In this document: in pieces, positions 6,893 to 12,966 of the stretch | Position numbering within the stretch: position 1 is the stretch's first letter | How the letters are laid out: the number at the start of each line of letters is the position of its first letter | From: CAZAFD01 sp964484785 | Lineage (GTDB): Bacteria > Pseudomonadota > Alphaproteobacteria > Rickettsiales > UBA1997 | Reading direction: 5' to 3' | Assembly (NCBI GenBank): GCA_964484785.1 | Contig: CAZAFD010000014.1 | Location: 1-19,847, forward strand | DNA: 19,847 bases | Notes under the pieces: generated by a model | Database searches by the model: none | Seen by the model: the letters and a program-made list of their open reading frames with translations, nothing else | What the model was told of the DNA's origin: nothing | Position numbers and translations under genes: made by a program

Positions 6893-9838
6893 ATGTTACA
6901 TAAAAAAAAGTATTATCCGGATCCAGACAATAATGTAGACTTTCAACAACTAGAGGAGAGTGTTTTAAAATTTTGGAAAGAACACAAGATATTTGAGAAG
7001 TCTATACAAAACAGAGAAAGCAAAGATCATAAAAATGATTTTGTGTTTTTTGATGGTCCTCCATTTGCCAATGGTTTACCGCACTATGGTCATTTACTTG
7101 CTGGTTACATTAAAGATACTGTAGCAAGATATCAAACAATGCAGGGCAAACGTGTTTTAAGAAGATTTGGTTGGGATTGCCATGGTTTACCAGCAGAAAT
7201 GAGTGTAGAAAAAAAGATTGGAGTAAGTGGCAGGAAAGCTATTCAGGAATACGGCATAGCGAAATTTAATGACGAATGTAAAAAAGACGTGCTTGCGTAT
7301 GTTAATGAATGGAAAAACTACGTAGAACGCTCTGGTAGGTGGGTAGATTTTGATAATGGCTATAAAACAATGGATCTAACCTACATGGAATCTGTGATTA
7401 ATGTCTTTAAACAATTATATGATAAAGGTTTACTTTATGAAGATTTCAGAGTAATGCCATATTCATGGACATGTCAAACTCCTTTATCAAACGCCGAAAC
7501 AAAAATGGATAATTCTTACCGCGAGAAAACAGATAAAGCTATCACGGTAAAATTTAAGCTTTCAGACAATAAGTTTAATGATGTTGTAAAAAACAACAGT
7601 ATCTATGTATTAGCTTGGACTACTACCCCATGGACTCTACCATCTAACCTAGCCCTAGCCGTAAATAAAGACTTTGACTATGTTTTAATTAGCAAGGATT
7701 ACAATACAGGATTTGTAAACGAAAAACTTGGTCTAAAATTGGCAGACTTTAAAAATCAAGAAGATATAGAATTTCTAACTTCATTGCAAAAAGATCAAGG
7801 AATCAAATCTTGCAAGATTTGCTCAAATAATTTAGATGCAGCTCTTAGAAATAAAGATCAAAGAATACAAGAAAGTAAAGATCAAATATTTATTTTTTAT
7901 AAGAAAGATACAAAAGAATATATAGGTTATTCAAATCTTGCTGAAAAAAATAACAGTGTTTTCTATATTACTTATTGTGTAAAATCAGATTTTGGCGGAC
8001 AAGGTTATGGTTACGAAATATTATCGGAAACCTTGAATTATATATATGGCAATACTGATGCAGATATTATCATAGAATCAAATCTGACTGCATCTAATCT
8101 TAGTGCAATAAAAATTTGTGAGAAATGTCATTTTAGCAAAGCAAAAGAAGATATAAAAGATTTTGTAAAATTTCAAATCACAAAAGCCATCTGGCAAAAA
8201 TATAATGCAGACTTTATCAAAACAGAAAAAGAATATTATATAATAGGTAAATCGCTTCTTAATAGATACAAGAAAGAACTAGCAAACTTAGATGGTAATT
8301 TTACAATAATCAAAGAGTTCAAAGGCGACACAATGGTAGGTATGCACTATGAGCCAATACTACCGTATTTTAAAGATTTGAAAGATGTAAAAGCTAATAG
8401 AGCATGTTTTAGTATACTACATGGAGATTTTGTTACTACGGAAGACGGTACAGGTATAGTACATATTGCGCCAGGTTTTGGTGAAGACGATCATTCAATA
8501 TGTAAGCCGCAGGGAATTCCGACTATTTGCCCAGTAGATGACGGGGGGTGTTTTACTGATATAATTAGCGACTATTGTGGCACACAAGTTTTTGAAACTA
8601 ATGATCCAATAATTCTTAGATTAAAAAAAGAGAATAAGTGGTTAAAAACTGAACAATATGTTCACAATTATCCACACTGTTGGAGAACGGATGCTCCTTT
8701 AATTTATAAGGCAGTATCGTCCTGGTATGTTAAAGTTACTGAATTAAAAGATAAATTAATTAAAAATAATGAAGAAATAAATTGGATTCCATCACATGTG
8801 AAGCATGGTAGATTTGGTAAATGGTTAGAAGGAGCTAGAGACTGGTCCATATCTAGAAATAGATTCTTTGGTTGTCCAATACCAGTATGGAAAAGTACAG
8901 ATCCAAAATATCCAAGAATCGATGTATACGGCTCTATTGAGGACTTGGAAAGAGATTTTAATACAAAAATAACCGATCTGCATAGACCTTATATTGATCA
9001 ATTAACTAGACCTAACCCTGATGATCCAACGAAGAAATCTATGATGGTAAGAGTACCAGAGGTTTTGGATTGCTGGTTTGAAAGTGGTTCAATGCCTTAT
9101 GCACAGTTACATTATCCTTTTGAAAACAAAGACTTTTTAAATGCTAATATACCTGCTGACTTTATTACGGAAGGAGATGGTCAGTTGCGTGGTTGGTTCT
9201 ATTTATTACTTGTATTAAGTACCGCTTTATTTGATAAACCAGCTTTTAAAAATGTAATTTCATATGGAACCATTGTAGATGAAACAGGTAAAAAACTATC
9301 TAAAAGATGGCGAAATTATATAGACCCATATACAGCATTTAATATGTATGGATCTGATGCTATTAGGTGGTTAATGCTAAAGTCGCCAATATTAAAAGGG
9401 GAAGAAATTCAAATAGCTAAGGACGGCAAAGATCTTAGAGAGAGTTTACGTTTAGGTATAAAACCAATTATTAATGCATATAACTTTTTCTGTTTATATG
9501 CAAATAGTGACGGTATAAAAGCTGTAAAATCGTTTGATTCTACCAACATGATGGATAAATATATATTATCCAAGTTAAAAGTTGCTATAACCCAAATTGA
9601 ATATAATATGAATTTATATGAAATAGGTAATGCGTGTAGAGAAGCTGAAAAATTTATTGAAGTATTAAACAATTGGTATATAAGACGTAACAAAAACAGA
9701 TTTTGGAAAAAAGAAAAGGATAAGGATAAGCAAAGCGCTTACAATACATTGTTTACCGTTCTGACAACAATATCTGAAGCAATAGCACCGCTCATGCCAT
9801 TTACAAGTGAATATATTTGGAAGGGTCTGTGTGGTTAA
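6893..9838 (+). CDS. ileS: Isoleucyl-tRNA synthetase with an inserted GNAT domain in the editing domain and a shortened C-terminus
   Basis: A 981-residue class Ia synthetase charging tRNA-Ile. The core is of the eukaryote-like type found in Rickettsia: GPPFANGLPHYGHLL (55-69, HIGH as HYGH 64-67), GWDCHGLPAE (93-102) and KLSKR (801-805) in place of KMSKS. The CP1 editing domain keeps its threonine-rich motif AWTTTPWTLPSN (241-252) and the second motif GTGIVHIAPGFGEDDH (519-534). Between them, residues about 268-443 are not IleS sequence but resemble a complete RimJ/RimL-like GNAT acetyltransferase. The usual IleS strand sequence resumes at EKEYYIIGKSLL (445-456). The protein stops at residue 981, just after the helix of the anticodon-binding bundle (APLMPFTSEYIWKGL). 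The last roughly 200-270 residues typical of this IleS type are absent, and no remnant of them lies in the 61 bases downstream. The start fits family alignment (KKYYPDPDNNVDF). No clear ribosome binding site. Confidence 0.95.
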   Translation: MLHKKKYYPDPDNNVDFQQLEESVLKFWKEHKIFEKSIQNRESKDHKNDFVFFDGPPFANGLPHYGHLLAGYIKDTVARYQTMQGKRVLRRFGWDCHGLPAEMSVEKKIGVSGRKAIQEYGIAKFNDECKKDVLAYVNEWKNYVERSGRWVDFDNGYKTMDLTYMESVINVFKQLYDKGLLYEDFRVMPYSWTCQTPLSNAETKMDNSYREKTDKAITVKFKLSDNKFNDVVKNNSIYVLAWTTTPWTLPSNLALAVNKDFDYVLISKDYNTGFVNEKLGLKLADFKNQEDIEFLTSLQKDQGIKSCKICSNNLDAALRNKDQRIQESKDQIFIFYKKDTKEYIGYSNLAEKNNSVFYITYCVKSDFGGQGYGYEILSETLNYIYGNTDADIIIESNLTASNLSAIKICEKCHFSKAKEDIKDFVKFQITKAIWQKYNADFIKTEKEYYIIGKSLLNRYKKELANLDGNFTIIKEFKGDTMVGMHYEPILPYFKDLKDVKANRACFSILHGDFVTTEDGTGIVHIAPGFGEDDHSICKPQGIPTICPVDDGGCFTDIISDYCGTQVFETNDPIILRLKKENKWLKTEQYVHNYPHCWRTDAPLIYKAVSSWYVKVTELKDKLIKNNEEINWIPSHVKHGRFGKWLEGARDWSISRNRFFGCPIPVWKSTDPKYPRIDVYGSIEDLERDFNTKITDLHRPYIDQLTRPNPDDPTKKSMMVRVPEVLDCWFESGSMPYAQLHYPFENKDFLNANIPADFITEGDGQLRGWFYLLLVLSTALFDKPAFKNVISYGTIVDETGKKLSKRWRNYIDPYTAFNMYGSDAIRWLMLKSPILKGEEIQIAKDGKDLRESLRLGIKPIINAYNFFCLYANSDGIKAVKSFDSTNMMDKYILSKLKVAITQIEYNMNLYEIGNACREAEKFIEVLNNWYIRRNKNRFWKKEKDKDKQSAYNTLFTVLTTISEAIAPLMPFTSEYIWKGLCG
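7694..8224 (+). other. GNAT acetyltransferase-like domain inserted in IleS (residues about 268-443)
   Basis: The segment shows the GNAT order. It begins with strand LGLKLADF (279-286) and helix QEDIEFLTSLQ (289-299). Strands IFIFYKKD (332-339) and EYIGYSNL (342-349) follow, and then strand FYITYCV (357-363), leading into motif A. Motif A is DFGGQGYGYEILSETLNYIY (366-385), the pyrophosphate-binding loop and helix. Motif B is DIIIESNLTASNLSAIKICE (391-410), ending EKCHF. A last strand is FVKFQITKAIW (424-434). The first position of the R/Q-x-x-G-x-G/A loop, normally basic, is Gly368, so acetyl-CoA binding may be altered. The reading frame is uninterrupted and base composition equals the host gene. 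Recognised by pattern from family knowledge; not tested by profile search. Confidence 0.82.
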
Positions 9839-9899
9839 TTTATAAACAATTATTTTTTTACTGTGAAACAAATTTATTAATTAATTAGTTGTTATTTTT

Positions 9900-11174
9900 A
9901 TGACAAAATATAGAAATCTAACTTTAATTTTTGCAGGTCTATTCTTAACAAACTCGCATCTAAGGGCTGCTAATAATACAAATACCAAAGAAATTAATGA
10001 TTTAAAAGCCGAAATAAGAGAACTTAACACTAGAATAGATGCCCTAAGTCGTCAACAGGAAGAAAACAAAAAGATCTTTGATGCTTTTAATAAAATTAAT
10101 ATTAAAGGAAGAGCGATTTTTGGAACCACATTGAACGAAATACGTTATGTGGAAGGTGCAAGAAAAGCACATCGTAACATTGATATAAATAAAGCCAGAC
10201 TAGAGTTTGGTTATAAAATATCAGAAACCATCAAGTTTGAAAGTGCTTTTCAATTTACCAACCATGGAGAAGGAAATAATATTAGGTTAAAAACTGTATC
10301 CTTGACGATAACGCCAGACACTACATCTACTTTATCGCTTGGTGTAATATATGTTGTTCACACATTGAATAGTGAAAAAAGCGAAATACATAGCTCTGTA
10401 ATAGAGATACCAGTAATTCCTATGAATCTACCTAATATAAGTTTGAAGTATTTCGACCCAGAACAGGCTGTTGGTATTTCTTATGCAAAGAATTTTAATA
10501 ATCTGGTCACTCATATAGGTATATTTGGTAACGATGTAAACGATACTCCTTGGAGTGTAAGTAATAGATTATATTCCGCTTTAAGAAGTTACTATATTTT
10601 TACCGATACAGATGACATAACAAGTCATTTTGGTGGGCATATAGGTTATATTTATAATAAAATAAAAAATGTAAAAATAGATGACGCCAAAATTAATTTT
10701 AAAAATAAAAAGTACACAGTTGGTGCAGAATTTTTATTTAGATATAAGAATTTTGGTATAGAAAGCGAGTATGATAATTCTCGTTATAAGGTAAAATCAA
10801 AAGTTGTAGACTTTAATACCCCAGAAAATACTGATAAAACAACGTTTAAGCGTGATGATTTTTTTGTTGAAGCTACATATATGTTGACAGGTGAAACAAA
10901 GACATATGATAAACTCGAGGGTTGCCTTAAGAAAGTGATTGTAAACAGACCTGTTACCGAGGGAGGTTTAGGAGCGTTTGAATTAGCTAGCAGATACGGT
11001 CTTTTAGATTATCATCATGGAGAGCGCATGCATACATATAGCATAGGTTTGAACTGGTTGCCGGCAGACTTTTCTAAAATATTATTTACATATTCCAAAG
11101 TTAGAATACATCAGGTTGAAGCCAAGAATAGAAAAGGTGAACAAATAGCATTGGCATATAGATTTTTCTTTTAA
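9900..11174 (+). CDS. OprP/OprO-type outer-membrane porin with N-terminal coiled coil
   Basis: The 424-residue protein begins with a signal peptide (about 1-23: basic MTKYR, hydrophobic core LTLIFAGLFL, cleavage near LRA-A). A heptad-patterned coiled coil follows (about 30-62, EINDLKAEIRELNTRIDAL), as in trimeric porins of this family. Then come alternating amphipathic strands typical of a beta barrel. The C-terminal part carries the OprP-family signature VEATYMLTGETKTYD (323-337) and GGLGAFELASRYGLLDY (355-371), and the protein ends in Phe (YRFFF), the usual BAM recognition end. It would form a diffusion pore in the outer membrane; phosphate selectivity cannot be inferred. The ATG lies 61 bases after ileS with no terminator between, so cotranscription is possible. 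Confidence 0.85.
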   Translation: MTKYRNLTLIFAGLFLTNSHLRAANNTNTKEINDLKAEIRELNTRIDALSRQQEENKKIFDAFNKINIKGRAIFGTTLNEIRYVEGARKAHRNIDINKARLEFGYKISETIKFESAFQFTNHGEGNNIRLKTVSLTITPDTTSTLSLGVIYVVHTLNSEKSEIHSSVIEIPVIPMNLPNISLKYFDPEQAVGISYAKNFNNLVTHIGIFGNDVNDTPWSVSNRLYSALRSYYIFTDTDDITSHFGGHIGYIYNKIKNVKIDDAKINFKNKKYTVGAEFLFRYKNFGIESEYDNSRYKVKSKVVDFNTPENTDKTTFKRDDFFVEATYMLTGETKTYDKLEGCLKKVIVNRPVTEGGLGAFELASRYGLLDYHHGERMHTYSIGLNWLPADFSKILFTYSKVRIHQVEAKNRKGEQIALAYRFFF

Positions 11175-11242
11175 ATAAAGAATCTAATTGATTTTTGGTG
11201 CTTATCTACTATATTGGCTATATTTCAATTACGTATGATAGG

Positions 11243-12910
11243 ATGTTAAGCGATATAGAGATAGCAAACAATGCAAAATTAAACAATATAGTAGATATAG
11301 CCAAAAATATAAATTTAAGTTTAGATGACTTGGAATTATATGGAAACTTCAAAGCAAAAATTTCTAATAAAACATTAAAAAATATTCGCAATAATAAAAC
11401 TGGTAAACTAATACTAGTTACTGCTACAAGTCCAACTCCTATGGGTGAAGGAAAAACAACTACAACTATTGGATTAGGACAGGCTTTTAAAAAATTAAAT
11501 AAAAAAGTTATTATAACCCTTCGTGAACCGTCGTTAGGTCCTTGTATGGGTGTCAAAGGAGGTGCAACTGGTGGTGGTTTTTCTCAAGTTGTGCCAATGG
11601 ATGAAATAAATCTGCATTTCACTGGAGATATACATGCCATTACAGCCGCTAATAATTTAATTTCTTCTTTAATAGACAACCATATTTTTCACGGAAATAC
11701 GTTAAATTTTGACCTGAACAATATTACTTGGAACAGATGTGTAGATTTAAATGATAGATCGCTACGCAATATTGTCATAGGTTTAAACAATAATGGAATT
11801 GTACGCGAAGATAGATTTGTTATAACTGTAGCTTCCGAAATTATGGCAATTCTATGTCTTGCCGAAGACGCAGATGATTTAAAAGAAAAACTTGCACAAA
11901 TAATAGTTGGCTACAATAAAGATGAAAAACCTATTTTTTTAAATGACTTAGAAGCTGTTGGAGCTGTTGCGGCTTTATTAAAAGACGCAATAAAACCAAA
12001 TCTTGTGCAAAGCCTGGAAGGCGTACCAACCATAATTCATGGTGGTCCTTTTGCGAATATAGCACATGGCTGCAATAGTGTTATAGCCACAAAAACAGCT
12101 TTACATTTATCGGATTATGTAATTACTGAAGCTGGATTTGGGGCTGATCTTGGTGCAGAAAAATTTTTTGATATTAAATGTCGCAAAGCTAATATTCAAC
12201 CGCACTGTGCAGTAATTGTAACAACTTGTCGCTCTCTAAAATTTAATGGCAGCCTTGTAAAAGACGAGCTTTGTAAAACTAATTTAGAAGCTATAAAACT
12301 TGGCATTATAAATCTTGAACGACATATAAAAAATATTAGAAAATATAATGTCCCAGTAGTAGTGGCAATAAATAGGTTTGATTTTGACTCTGAGCAGGAA
12401 CTTCAATATATTCAAGATTTTTGTAAAAATTTGGGGGTTAAAGCGGTTATAAACGATGCTTGGGCAAAGGGTGGTGAAGGTTCTCTTGATCTAGCTAATG
12501 CGGTTATAAATTTAATAAATAACAACGATTTAGACTTTAAACTATTATATGATATTAAGAGTACTGTTAAAGAAAAAATAAACACAATAGCCCAAGAAAT
12601 TTATGGAGCTGGAGAAGTTGTATTTTCTGCAAAGGCAAATAAAAAAATTAAAAAAATACATGAATTAAACCTTTCTAATTTGCCTATATGTATAGCTAAA
12701 ACCCAATACTCTTTTTCTGATAATCCAAAATTATTGGGTGCACCAGTTAATTTCAAATTTAATATAAGTGACATTGAATTATCTAATGGAGCTGGTTTTA
12801 TAGTTGCTATTGCAGGTGATATAATGCTTATGCCTGGCTTACCTAAAAAGCCAGCAGCTACAGAACTTGACATAATTAATAATGGAGAAGAAATAATAGG
12901 ACTTTTTTGA
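11243..12910 (+). CDS. fhs: Formate-tetrahydrofolate ligase
   Basis: The 555-residue enzyme ATP-dependently joins formate to tetrahydrofolate, giving 10-formyl-THF for purine synthesis and formyl-methionyl-tRNA. The start is placed at ATG 11243 because MLSDIEIANNAKL aligns with the normal family N-terminus; the open frame extends 16 codons upstream to 11195 with no family resemblance. Motifs: P-loop PTPMGEGKT (64-72), REPSLGPCMGVKGGATGGG (94-112), LEGVPTIIHGGPFANIAHGC (258-277) and EAGFGADLGAEKFFD (296-310). The C-terminus ends EEIIGLF as in the family, so the gene is complete. It follows the porin gene by 68 bases and converges on leuS. Together with thyA it indicates an active one-carbon folate cycle. 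Confidence 0.96.
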   Translation: MLSDIEIANNAKLNNIVDIAKNINLSLDDLELYGNFKAKISNKTLKNIRNNKTGKLILVTATSPTPMGEGKTTTTIGLGQAFKKLNKKVIITLREPSLGPCMGVKGGATGGGFSQVVPMDEINLHFTGDIHAITAANNLISSLIDNHIFHGNTLNFDLNNITWNRCVDLNDRSLRNIVIGLNNNGIVREDRFVITVASEIMAILCLAEDADDLKEKLAQIIVGYNKDEKPIFLNDLEAVGAVAALLKDAIKPNLVQSLEGVPTIIHGGPFANIAHGCNSVIATKTALHLSDYVITEAGFGADLGAEKFFDIKCRKANIQPHCAVIVTTCRSLKFNGSLVKDELCKTNLEAIKLGIINLERHIKNIRKYNVPVVVAINRFDFDSEQELQYIQDFCKNLGVKAVINDAWAKGGEGSLDLANAVINLINNNDLDFKLLYDIKSTVKEKINTIAQEIYGAGEVVFSAKANKKIKKIHELNLSNLPICIAKTQYSFSDNPKLLGAPVNFKFNISDIELSNGAGFIVAIAGDIMLMPGLPKKPAATELDIINNGEEIIGLF

Positions 12911-12933
12911 TAACTATATATTATAAGACGTAC

Positions 12934-12960
12934 TATTGCAGGATACTTGATCCTGCAATA
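12934..12960. terminator. Inverted repeat between convergent fhs and leuS, probable bidirectional terminator
   Basis: A perfect 11-bp inverted repeat (12934-12944 TATTGCAGGAT with 12950-12960 ATCCTGCAATA) has a 5-nt loop. It lies 23 bases after the fhs stop and six bases from the leuS stop. There is no long T run on either strand (only TTTT at 12964-12967 on the + side, and none directly after it on the - side). It is therefore a weak intrinsic terminator at best, but the position between two converging genes fits a shared one. Confidence 0.55.
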
Positions 12961-12966
12961 ATGATT

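Noticed and set aside
11195..11242. 16-codon N-terminal extension of fhs
   Set aside because: No similarity to the Fhs family; the ATG at 11243 gives the standard N-terminus.
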